64,000 nt of DNA from the NCBI GenBank assembly GCA_025331565.1, contig JAFREQ010000227.1, positions 1 to 64,000 on the forward strand. The letters run 5' to 3'. A model generated the notes under the pieces. The model saw only the letters and a program-made list of their open reading frames with translations. It ran no database searches and was not told where the DNA came from. Below are positions 1-10,400 of the stretch, in pieces (positions within the stretch are counted from its first letter, which is position 1; each line of letters begins with the position of its first letter). This DNA comes from Holacanthus passer. Lineage: Eukaryota; Chordata; Actinopteri; Pomacanthidae. The position numbers were made by a program, and so were the translations under genes.

Positions 1-365
1 GTATATAGTGGTTAACAGTGAAGATCAGTAATGTAGCAAAATAAAAACATGCAGAGTCAGTAGATACAGGTTGCCCAAATGCCTGTCTAAACAGCAGGGT
101 CCTTAGCAGGTTTTTGAAGGAAGCCAGGGACTCAGCAGACCGTAGGGGTGCGGGCAGAGCATTCCAGCTCTATCACCTCGTGTCTTAAGGTGAGTCCCAG
201 GGACAGACAACACATTTACTGCATTTGACCTGAGAGATCGCGCTGACTGATAAAGATGACATAGATCTGAATCATAAGCAGGGACCTGGCCGTGTAGTGC
301 TCTATAAGTAATAATCAGAATTTTGAATTGGATCCTATAAGTGACAGGGGGCCAGTGAAGGGATT

Positions 366-690
366 TTAGTATTTGTGTAATGTGAGAGCATCTATTAGAT
401 CTAATCTTGCTGCAGCATTCTGGATCACTTGTAGATGATTAAGAGCAGAAGTACTCAGAGAAGAGAAAAGTGCGTTGCAATAGTCGATGCAGGATGAGAT
501 GAAGGCATGTATAATTATCTCCAGCTCAACAGTTGAAACGACAGATCTCAGTTTACTAATATTTCTTAACTGGAAGAAACAAGATTTGGTCAGATGCTTC
601 ACATGGGTATCAAATGACATGGATTTATCAAACATTACCCCTAAGTTACGCAGGTATGAGTGAACAGCAGTGGAGAGATTATGACGATTA
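366..690 (-). pseudogene. LINE reverse transcriptase, region after the insertion
   Basis: The frame resumes with LRNLGVMFDKSMSFDTHV and continues through IHAFISSCIDYCNALFSSL to NAAARL, the standard post-palm region of L2-type RTs. It joins the palm fragment at 1246 once the ~560 bp insertion is ignored. Stops and frame changes follow toward base 1. Confidence 0.8.
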
Positions 691-1246
691 AGCTTTTAGT
701 AGGACCCAGGAGCAAACTCAGACAAAGGTTTAGGTGAAAAAAAGGATTTATTATTTAACTCCTAACAGAAACTTGCTGGCAACGAGGCGCTGGTGGTGCT
801 GTTAGTGGGGCTCTGTAGAGTGACCAGGGAGAAGACAGTATCCAGGGGTCCAGGTGGGTTGAGTGGTGAGAGATTTGCAGAAAGGAAAAAAAAAGGAAAA
901 CACACAAGGTGATCACAAGATTTGGTCTAGAAGCAAAGGCTGGCCAACAATACCACAAGACGAGTGGAACAATCTGGCAGCTTGCAGGAGGATGAGCAGG
1001 GTTAAGAAGCCGCCGGTGATGAGGGAATGAGACTCAGGTGTTGCCGCCGAGGACCCCAGCACCTGGAAACCACACCCCCCAGCCTCTGAAACAAAGCCTG
1101 AACATAAAGCAGCACCACCAAAGAAAAGCACACTAATACAAAAGAAGGAATGCCAAAACCAAAAACACCTGAGCTTAAATGACCAGAAACACAAAAAACA
1201 ACACTAGAAATAGGGCAAAACCCAGAAACATGACACAGATGCCCAA
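690..1246 (-). mobile_element. non-autonomous repeat inserted in the LINE
   Basis: A ~560 bp block breaks the LINE reverse transcriptase between ...APMITQ and KLNRHNLS.... On the minus strand it ends with an AATAAA-containing tail followed by a GGGTCC-type terminus, a pattern I recognise from abundant fish repeats. A short AAAG-like sequence occurs at both junctions and may be a target-site duplication. It encodes no protein domain I recognise; open frames inside it look incidental. Class (LTR-derived, SINE-like or other) cannot be settled from this copy alone. Confidence 0.6.
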
Positions 1247-1700
1247 TACTTTGCGTGATCATAGGGGCAACAGTTTCTGGAGCAACAACCAAAACCTCTG
1301 TCTTATCTGCATTGAGCTGCAGAGAGTTTTCTGCCATCCAGACCCTAATAGTGTTAAGGCAGTCAAGGAGCCTAGATAATCTGAGAAGCTCATTGGATTT
1401 GAATGAAAAGTGGAGCTGGATGTCATCCACATATAAATGATATACAACATCATTTTGGCTTATTATTTGTCCCAAGGGCAGCAGATATAAAGAGAATAAG
1501 AGAGGCCCCAGATCTGAGCCCTGTGGGACACCACATGACAGAGGGGAGGAATCAGACACAAAGTCTCCCATAGAGATGCAGAAACTCCTGTCAGTCAAAT
1601 AGGATGAGAACCAGTCAAGGGCTAAGCCTGATATGCCAACATGATCACGTAACCTCTTAATGAGGATGTGCTGGTCCACTGTGTCAAACGCAGAAATGAG
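1246..1700 (-). pseudogene. LINE reverse transcriptase palm fragment
   Basis: This open frame reads VDQHILIKRL, then CGVPQGSDLGPLLFSLYLLPLG (motif B region), then YVDD (motif C) and NADKTEVLVV. The order and wording are those of L2/CR1 clade reverse transcriptases. Motif C is YVDD where these elements usually carry YADD. The frame then runs by chance into the foreign insertion at about 1246, so the apparent 225-codon ORF is a chimera of RT and insertion. Confidence 0.85.
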
Positions 1701-1746
1701 AACTCTACATTATTCAAATCTGCATTGACAAGAAAACTCCTGAAAA

Positions 1747-2270
1747 CTACTCTGTGTGATAGAGGTTTTCAATATCTAGGCCCAGAGAGAAGACAAGGTC
1801 CAAAGTATGGCCACCCAAGTGAGTGGGACCAGAAACATGTTGCCTGAAATTAAAAGATTCAGTAATATTAAGAAATTCAGTAGCAACAGGATTAGTGACA
1901 TCATTGAAGTGCAGGTTAAAGTCACCAACTAATAACACCCTTTCCAGCTTAATAATAGAGGTCAGAAAGTCAGTGAACTCAGGTAAAAACTAACCAGCTG
2001 GACCAGGAGGCCGATAAATTAAAACATAATAAAATGCCTTTAGCCGACCAACTTTAGTCAACTGCAGTTCAAAAGTAGTAAAGAGTTCTGTGCACACCAA
2101 TTGGCAAGAGAACCGATTGATCCAGACCACAGCCAGACCTCCACCACATCCAGATAAACGTGGAGTCCCAATGAATGAGCAATCCACAGGGCACAGTTCC
2201 TTTAAATGGATAAATTCCATATTTTGTTGCCAGGGCTCAGTCACAAATAAATCCCCCCGATCATAGGGGC
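1747..2270 (-). pseudogene. LINE APE-type endonuclease fragment
   Basis: Two open stretches separated by stops encode parts of an apurinic-like endonuclease. One runs from TEPWQQNMEF through GGGLAVVW (about 1990-2250). The other is the LLVGDFNLHFND block followed by GPTHLGGHTLDLVFS (1747-1938). TE-W, GDFN and the LDLVF core are hallmark motifs of LINE endonucleases, which nick target DNA to prime reverse transcription. Stops between the two pieces and loss of the C-terminal end show it is inactive. Confidence 0.8.
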
Positions 2271-2430
2271 ATGAACGGCGGTAAGTGATTCTGAGTGGGA
2301 TATTAGTTGGTATGGGACAGTAAGTAGAGTTAGAGGCAGGTATTTCAGTCAGGGGAGAACAGGGGGTGCTGGAGTTTGAGGCTTGATTTGCTACCGGGGT
2401 CGTACCAGAGGGGGTGTGTGATGTAAACAG

Positions 2431-2960
2431 TCAGTCACGTGGAGCTAACTGTACGGCATGCTGCAGGTTAGCTGTTAGCAATGAGCTGCCCAGACTGTTT
2501 GGGTGGACTCCATCAGTCCTGTAAAAAGAAGGGCAGTTCCAAAACAGATTAAAATTGTCAATAAAACCAAAGTTGTGCGTGCAGCAGTTGGACTGGAGCC
2601 AAGTGTTAAGGCTGAGGAGTCTGCTAAATCGTTCTGCACCACGGGACAGCGTTGGTAGTGGACCACTCATAAAAACAGATTTTCCACAGCGTTTTAAAAG
2701 GCTGAGAAGATCAGTAAAGTGATTTTTTGTTAGCTCAGATTGCAGACGAGCTGTGTCATTACAGCCCACATGGACTATCACCCAGTTTACGGAGGATGGG
2801 ACAGATAGCAGCAACCCGGGTAGTTTGTCCATGATGTCCGTGGTGGTGGCTCCAGGAAAACAGTGTGTGATGGCATTAAAGAAGTGCATGTTTCTGGTGA
2901 TGCTGTCCCCCAAAATCAAGGTGGTAGGGGCAAAGAGGGGATGAGAAGAAGGAACATTAG
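2431..2960 (-). pseudogene. LINE ORF1 SGNH/GDSL esterase domain
   Basis: A 162-codon open stretch that reads as an SGNH hydrolase. It has the nucleophile block LGDSITR at residues 3-9, the GCND block at residues 52-55, and the Asp-x-x-His block TDGVHPN with D136 and H139. The frame remains open slightly upstream of the first Met. Esterase domains of this kind are known in ORF1 proteins of CR1/L2-type LINEs in fish. All catalytic residues appear to be kept although the rest of the element is broken. It is part of the dead LINE rather than a host gene. Confidence 0.8.
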
Positions 2961-3124
2961 GGTACTCATGGCTGGAAGGTCAAAGGGCACCTGAGTCTGC
3001 AGACAGTGTTGTAGAGAAGTACCATGCTAAAGTAAATATCCTTTTTAATGTCTGTTGATTACAGAGCAGATCAAATAGCCCAAAGTATTAAATGAGAGAG
3101 ACAGAAGCTTGAATTCCGAGTATA

Positions 3125-3130
3125 TTTATT
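3125..3130 (-). terminator. polyadenylation signal of the CRISP gene
   Basis: AATAAA on the minus strand about 32 bp past the stop codon. It would give a very short 3' UTR ending near the LINE boundary. Confidence 0.5.
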
Positions 3131-3161
3131 GAAACTGACTGATGAGTCAGAGCCCATGCAT

Positions 3162-6100
3162 TCAAATAATCTCACTGGAGCACTTGCAGGAGGCCGGACA
3201 CCAAGAGGCCACTTTGCTGTTGCTGCAGTCCCACTGCCGCTTCATATCAGGACAGTTGTTGTACTTATCCGTGTGGCGACAGGGGTTGGCTGGAGAAGAC
3301 AGTGAAAAGAGGAAAATGAATGAATGCATGAATCAAAAACATAACATCACCCAAAAAAGAGAAGTATTCAGATTGAAGTCCTGCAAAGTCCTACAACTTC
3401 GTCTCCAAATTGTTCTGACGGCGGAAATTATTGCTCTGGTTGGGCTGAATCTCAAAGAGTTTTCCTGTCTTGTTTGTTACATATAAGATCCAGGAAAAAA
3501 GGACAAATGATAAAACAGCAAGTAACTGATATTAGGAAGCTGCATAATCTCCCCACTAAAATTGATGAGAAGATCAAGTCTTCCAGTGCTGTATTGGCCA
3601 CTTACTGCACAGTTTGTTGTTGCAGGCCTTGCGGCATTGACCACAGGGGCGTCCTGCCTTGTAGGGACGAGCAAGCTGGTAGTTTCCACTGTCCAAAGCA
3701 TCAAATATTAAATGTATCAGCATAAAGATTTACACAGCCCAAACTGTTATTTACTCAGCAGAGTGAGGAATGACAGATGCTTACTGCAGATCATTACAGT
3801 GCTTTTCTTGCACCATCTTGAGGATTCATCTTTCAAGAATTACAGATAAACCACAAAGTTCTTCTAATGCAATGTTTTGTCACATTTATCAGAAAAAGAA
3901 AATATCTGTGAAACTTCAATAAGCATTTATTACAAACACATGTATTTTTATATATCAGGGCCATTTAACTCAGTGGACACACAAATATTCATATAAATAT
4001 TCACAAAAATGAGAAAACATGCTTTCCATAGAAAAACAGGAAAACTACTCAGTGGGCAGTAGTGGCAGACATAGAAAAATTTGTGTAGAGAGTTTGGACA
4101 GTTGGCCATAGCACAACCGATCTCATTGGATCTGTACCAAACAACCTGCAGATAACAACAGATAAAAGACAAAATCAAAAGGAACTAATGGCATTTTTGT
4201 AATGTTTGGGTTAGTGAGTCCCTTTTAACTCATTTCAGAATCAATAAGTGCTGTACAAATGTGATTTAAGAGTACCTTTATGAAGTGTCTGACGGCTCCC
4301 CCATTGATTGATCCCTTTCCGTAGCGAAAGTTCTTCACCTCATCATACCAAGACTGGATAGCATCACTCCAGCTGGTCTTGGAGCTGGACATGTACAGGT
4401 TCTCTCCACAGCCGCTAGCTACAGTTGAAGAAGAGACAGAAGAGTACTTTAGTGTTCTTCAAAATGTCTCCACTGCACACTGTCTTTGTGACAACCAGGA
4501 ACTTGAGCTGAACCCTGACCAACCCTAACTCATTCCTGAGGACATATTGCCACTTTACGTGCAGTTCAAATCAATAAAATCTACCTATTGCTCCCTCCAC
4601 TCAGCATTCAGGTAGTTCTTTGTTCAGATCATGTTTGAAATTGTGATGATAAACCATGTGAGAATTGATCTGAGCATTAAAATATTTGCTCTGTTTTTAA
4701 AATATTACATGATTGGGTTGAGGGCCAACACAGTGAGTTTCACATATATTGAATCTATACTGACTTTTTATTAAATAGACCCTGGCTACTCTTTTCTCTC
4801 ATATGATGGAGGCTCCTCCCTGACCAGTCTTTCATAAAACTTTTCATAATGCATAATTACATATCACAGTTACATAAAATTACACCTACATGAAGACGAA
4901 CAACCCAGCGATATAAAAAACAAACACTTCCTATTGCTGACAATTAAGCTGTACATTTCTCTTTGTTCTCCCTCAATAGTAATAATTCACATTATGCCAT
5001 TATGAATGTGCTTTTGAATTGACCCACATTACAATTAATTAGTCCACATCTATCATTTTATGCATTCAATCAAAAGGCAAATACAATTACGTTTAAGTTT
5101 GTTCTCTTCAGATGTAAAATAAATTGACTCACTATTCCTATATAAAAGAAATGTTTTCTGTCTTTTTGATAACATTATCTCACACATTTTATTAATCAGT
5201 GAATCTAAGCCAATTTTAAATGATTTCCATTTACTAAGGACCAGCCTGATCATTACACATACAAGTAAATTTAGCTGTATTCAACCCAGCTACATGAGAG
5301 AAATCACACAATAAAGTGACACATGAAACTAGTCTGTAAAGCCTGCCATGACATTTTATTTACACAGCATATTTATTCACTGCAAGGACTCATGGTTTTT
5401 CCTGCCATCAAATACTTTTGATATGGTGGATTTAGTGCCTTAAACTTACTTTGTAATCTCATCTTTCTGGACATCAGTGTAAAGTTTAATGTCACATGAT
5501 GTTCTAAAATGCTGTGTCAGATGATTTTACATTCTGACATGAATAAAATGCTTGTTAAACTTGTTAAGCAACACAGTAGTTCTTGCTTATCTATGCACTT
5601 GTAAAATGACAGTGTGGCTGACATTTTGTAAGGTATGGATTTTAAAAAAAAAAAAAGAGATGTTATAATGAACTTACATCTGATCCTTCTCAAGCTGGCT
5701 GTGCTGTGCTTCATGGAGCATTTGTTTGCCCGTTTCTGAGCATTGGCTGCAGCCTGATTGTTCCAGCTCTGTGGGAATCAGCACATATTCACCACGAAGG
5801 TATATACACTATACACCAGGGAGAATCTGCAGTATGAAATCAAACACTAATTGACTAGATCAGGTGAGAATCCATGCTCAGAATAAAATTCAGTGAAGCA
5901 CACGATGCTTTTAAAATTATGAAATCATTTTAATGCATTTTCAGTATGTTACCATTTTCAGCATGTTGCTAGCAGGAGCCGGATCACTGCTTCTCAAGGC
6001 GTTATGCTTGTCCACAATCTCATTGATTTCTGATGATGAGATGGTGTCTAAATAAACACAGTTAAAACAGAAGATAAGTTCAAATCTGTATGAATATACT

Positions 6101-6383
6101 AAATCTTACAATAATAATAATCTCAAACACTCACCCTGCATCAGGTATGGTTTTCAGAGATGAGAGAGAAAGAATGGTTAGTTTTTGCACATAAGAAGCA
6201 AAAATAAAGAAATGTATGTTCAGAAAAAGCTAGATAGTTAAGATGACTAAACAAGAAATCTACAGTCAATATAATTCCCTCTCAGAGAGGACATTTCACT
6301 TCACTTACATTGGAGGTGACAGGCACCTGAAGAGCAGCAAAGAGGCCCAAGGCACACAGGAAGCTCAAAGTGTTGATAGTCAT
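3162..6383 (-). CDS. cysteine-rich secretory protein (CAP/CRISP family)
   Basis: Secreted protein with an N-terminal CAP domain and C-terminal hinge plus cysteine-rich domain. Exons, 5' to 3': 6309 (or 6305)-6383, 5953-6047, 5678-5768, 4276-4418, 4051-4145, 3606-3688, 3162-3289. Exon 1 encodes a signal peptide (TINTLSFLCALGLFAALQV). CAP features visible: KHNALRR, CGENLYMSS, WYDEVKNF, RHFIKVVWY and the YVCHYCP block. Exons 6-7 carry ten cysteines in CRISP spacing (RPCGQCRKAC ... WCPASCKCS) and end with a natural stop. About 236 residues, normal for the family. Odd points: the usual GHYTQVVW motif is changed to RHFIKVVW, and the junction after YCP has no GT donor in the required phase, so exon 5 to 6 splicing is doubtful. 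The exon 1-2 junction is also ambiguous. Fish copies are often called venom-protein-like by homology only; nothing here shows toxicity. Confidence 0.85.
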
Positions 6384-6426
6384 GGTTGAATCCAGGACTG
6401 TTAATGTTCGAGAGCCACAGGTGTCA

Positions 6427-6434
6427 TTTATATA
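6427..6434 (-). promoter_or_regulatory. TATA box of the CRISP gene
   Basis: TATATAAA on the minus strand, about 45 bp upstream of the start codon. This places transcription start near 6400 with a very short 5' leader. A strong TATA box suits a tissue-restricted secreted protein. Confidence 0.6.
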
Positions 6435-6532
6435 CACAGCATCAAACAAACAAATGACAAATGAACACACAAGCTCAAGGGCATCCTGGTTTCCAATGAC
6501 CAACCAAACAGAAAATAGAATTTTATAATTGT

Positions 6533-7268
6533 GAGGTTTGGACTGTTTTTTGGACAAAACAAGAATTGTGAAGGTGTCACTTTGAGCTCTGGCTAATTCT
6601 GACAGCATTTCTTACTATTTTTAATACCAAACAATCAATCAATTCATTAGGAAAATAATCATATAAATCCATGATGAAAATAATAATTAGTTTTAGTTCA
6701 AAATGAGCTCCACCTCACCTTTGTTAAAATCGTCTAATAATATAATGTATAATAGTAGAAAACTCACATTCACTCACACTCCTATTCTTTTATTTTCCAG
6801 ATTATAATTACACACTTTTACTTGAGTACTAATGCCACACTAATCTAATTTAATCTAATCTAACACAGGTACAGTCTGTACTATTTTGTGAAACATGGCA
6901 TGATTCCAGCTTCTGAAATTATTTGTATTAAATTTGGGGTTTGGACTGTTGGTTGGACAAAACAAGAATCAAAGAATGAAGGTGTCACTTCGGTGTTTGA
7001 CACTATTGTGCCAATAATAATAATAATAATAATAATAATGATGATAATAATAATAATAATAATAATATATGATAGTAGAGAACTCACAAAGGGAAGTACT
7101 TGTACTTTAAGTACATTTTCCAGATTATAACTACACACTTTTACTTTAGTAATTTCTTTAATTCAGGACTTTTACTTGTAACAAGTTCTCAGTTTAAAAA
7201 AAAAAATACTGATCCAGTCTGATCTGATCCAATCTAACCTAATCTAATCTAACCCAGGTACAGTGTGT
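6533..7268. repeat. diverged tandem duplication upstream of the CRISP gene
   Basis: Two blocks, about 6533-6875 and 6937-7268, share the same ordered words: GTTTGGACTGTT...TTGGACAAAACAAGAAT, GAAGGTGTCACTT, AGTAGA(A/G)AACTCACA, TTTTCCAGATTATAA(T/C)TACACACTTTTACTT, and AATCTAATCTAAC(A/C)CAGGTACAGT. Spacing is similar apart from a trinucleotide expansion in the second block. Parts resemble the common fish repeat rich in AAGTACTTTTACTT words. The first block lies just upstream of the CRISP TATA box and the second reaches toward the maco1 promoter. Confidence 0.75.
7013..7067. repeat. (AAT)n microsatellite
   Basis: An interrupted AAT tract with a short GATGAT interruption in its centre. It lies inside the second copy of the local duplication. 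Its long Ile runs in both strands' open frames are not proteins. Confidence 0.9.
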
Positions 7269-7274
7269 TGATCT

Positions 7275-7498
7275 GCTCCCCTCCTGCGATGAACACATGT
7301 AGGTACAACATCCACCGAGCATGCGCAGAAGCGTCGTCCGCCTGTATTTGTTCCCAGACATCATCATCGTCATCCTCCCCATCATCACAGGTTGAACTGA
7401 GCGTCTTCTTCCACCAGGAGGGCTCTTTTTTTTTTCTTTGTATTCGTGCTCCTGCGGTGTTGAAACAGCACCAGCAGGGAGGGAGCCGAAGCCATAAG
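7275..7498 (+). promoter_or_regulatory. maco1 promoter and 5' UTR
   Basis: CpG-richer than its surroundings. It contains GCATGCGCA at 7319-7327, an NRF1-like site, and no obvious TATA box, as expected for a broadly expressed gene. The maco1 start codon follows directly in the same exon. Exact transcription start is inferred only. Confidence 0.4.
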
Positions 7499-10400
7499 AT
7501 GAAGAAACGCTATGTGGACGCGAACAGGATCCGGAAGATGAAGAAGCTGAAAATCACCGAGAAGCTGTCTGAAAGGTGGAGGCTGCTTTTGTTGTGCTGC
7601 TCGTCTTTGTGTTGCATTTGAGCCGTCGTCACCTGTCTGTCTGTCCGTCTGTCTGTCTGCCTGCAGATCACTTCATGCATGTCCCATGTTTTTGCAGCAG
7701 CCAGTCTGCAGCTTTAACAGGCTTCATGTCTGCAGAGACTGAAGCGTCGAAATGAGCGACTTTACTTCAGCCCACATTTGTTTACAGCAACGACTGAAAG
7801 CAGCAGCAGTGCAACTTACCGTCGGCCTGCTCCTCCTCAGGCTCTCTCATCTGCTTTCACGCTCCTGCAGCCTCTGGCCACATCATACATGCAATTCACA
7901 CATTGTGATTGAAAATGTTGTATATGTTGTCAAATAGCTGAAGGACAAGCAGCTCATTTTGCACATTCACGCTTTAATTTGAAAGCGTCTAGACAGACAG
8001 AGTCCAGACAAGAAAACACAGCCTGAGGAGAAGGAAACCACTTGTTTTAATGGTGCATTGTTTCACATGAGACAGAGGATTAAAACAGCGTAATATTACT
8101 GTATTTTGAAAATGCAAACATTATTTTTAAGCATGTGTTTTGCCTCTTTTATTGTGGGAAAACTTGCATATTAGGCAGCTATAAAAAAAATATACTTGTA
8201 AGATGAATTAAAACACTATTAATATTAAAAATAATATTAAAAGGCAGATTTATCTTCAGATCCTTCACTACTCTTAAAAATAGAATATTGCTTTTTGAGA
8301 TGAATTAAACTAAGTGAGTAATAAGGTAAATATGAACTTGAATGAAGGATTTAAGATGTTTTCTGGCCTTTCACACACTTTCCTATAGAATACTGCTTTT
8401 TATTGTTGTGGAATATTTGCATATTTGCCACTTGTGTTTGAAATACCAGTAAGATAAAACACACTTTTTTCAGTAACATAATGCAAATATGAACAATGAA
8501 GAATTCAACATGCTTTCTGTCCCTGCACACTATTTCACATAAAATACTCCTTTTTATTGTTGTGCATATTTCGTATCTACTTTAAAAAATGTCTGTAAGA
8601 CAAATGCACTTTAAATCTCTAACGGTACAAAGGGAGATTTGAACTGTGCGCAGTTGGATGCTGTGGTGCTTCCTCCCTCTCCTCCAGATGAAATATTGCC
8701 ATGGTTACCAAACAAAGAAGGGGTGATGTGATAGCAGCCTATGGATGAGCAGAACAAAGGAGGAAACCACAGCCCCTGTTTGGCTCGTGGTCGCCTAATA
8801 AAACAAATGAGGGAACAGTCATTGTTCTGTAGCGCCTCTACTTAGAAGCACTGGCTGCATTTTTAAGATGCAGCTGCTCAATTATAGGTTTAGCAACGTG
8901 TATGTGATTTCCAGTGCTGTGTTGGCGTCTGTGTGTGTGTGTTTAATGCCTTGGCTGAAGAGACTTTGCCACATCTGAAACGTTTTTGTTTACTAGAACC
9001 AGAATTACTAGAACACAAATTAGTTTCACATTTGTCCAAACTGAACTCACCTCCCTCCTGATGTTTGACGTATAATAATAACATTAATGGATTTTTACTC
9101 TTTCTCTGTCTTTGTGTAGCGCGTACACCGTCCTGAAGTTTATGATGATGTGGACGCTGGTGCTGCTGGCAGATTTCATCCTTGAATTCAGACTGGAGTA
9201 TCTGTGGCCGTGCTGGCTCTTCTTTGGGAGTGTGTACACCACTTTCCACTGCCATGGCCTGGTGAGGTCCCAGACTGTCTGATTTCATATTGTGTTCAGT
9301 GGCCCAGACGATCTCACAGAATGAATCCAGTGCATTTTTCACTAAAATGAATGTTTTCTTTGTTTGCAGGTTATTTGTGTTGTTTTTGTTTGTGCCGCCT
9401 TCACTCTGGACATCTTTTGCTTAATTTTTGTTCCTTTGCACTGGCTGTTCTTTGTGGCCAGCACCTATGTATTATTCAATTACATATGTCACACAGGTAA
9501 GTCCATGGATTATTGTTTGTTTTGTTCTGTTTTTGCTCACACATGTGATAAAATATGCCAAACTCTGCTCCCTCATAGAAATTCTGCTTTGTTTGTGATG
9601 GAAATGCTGCTCTTTTATTTTAATTGAATCAGCAGTAATTATTTTGTATGTTTCTGCAGAAAAAGGCATCTGTATATCGACGGTGTCCCTGTGGATTCTG
9701 CTCGTGTACACAGAGGCTTCAGTTCGACTCAAAGATCTTAAAACCTCTCACGCCAACCTGTCTCATCTTTTTGCTGCACACTGGTATGTTGATTTAATAC
9801 AGGTCACCCTTTCTGCCCTTTGAAGACTTTTCAGAATTTAGACTTACGTAAAATTAATTGAGCTGATTTAGTATTAAACTTTTATTAATACTCTGCCTTG
9901 ATGTTTGTGCACCATAGATTACAGGAGTAGATTCACTTTTATGTTGCTAGTTAATGAAACGAAAAGTATGAAATGTTAGCCGGGATGTGTTTATATCTCA
10001 CAGTCTAACTGTGTCTTTTCCCCTTTGTATTCACATTCAGCATTGGATACCCTGTAGTGTATCTGGGGTTTTATGCCACCTGCTATTTCACCAACATCTT
10101 TAAGCTGCGCATACAAAAGGCAGTGCAGAGCGAGAATGACTTCCACATGCACCTCCTGCAGCACTCGCTCCCTCCAGGCCTGCAGGTTTACCCCAAGTCT
10201 GGCACAGATGGCGGCAGCAGCAGTGAGTCTTCTGCACCATCTCTTTATACATACCTTTATCGACTATTTTTACAATCTGCAGTTTAGTTTTGTTTGCCCA
10301 TGAAGTTGTGTGTCCAGTGCTGTGAGAGTAGAGGGTTGAGTTTCTGCTACTCTTTTGTTTGTATGATCATCAACTCTCAGTACTGTAGTGTTTTTTCCAA

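Larger units (their letters stand above)
1..3000 (-). mobile_element. CR1/L2-type LINE retrotransposon, decayed and interrupted
   Basis: Read on the minus strand from 3000 down to 1, this shows the parts of a CR1/L2-type non-LTR element in order: an ORF1 esterase domain, an APE-type endonuclease, a reverse transcriptase and the RT C-terminal tail. The frames are broken, and roughly 200 residues expected between endonuclease and RT palm are missing, so it is dead. A ~560 bp unrelated insertion at about 690-1246 splits the RT. The tail (WNALPAPLRSAESLASFK) is still coding-like near base 1, so the 3' end lies off the left edge. The clade call rests on recognised teleost L2/CR1 wording in the RT and on the esterase ORF1. 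Assignment to a named family would need a repeat library. Confidence 0.85.

Noticed and set aside
3477..3704. 75-codon minus-strand frame over CRISP exon 6
   Set aside because: It is the shifted frame that would follow from the wrong donor. The cysteine-rich CRISP frame is the ancestral one.
6881..7138. Frames with long isoleucine runs
   Set aside because: Produced by the (AAT)n microsatellite.
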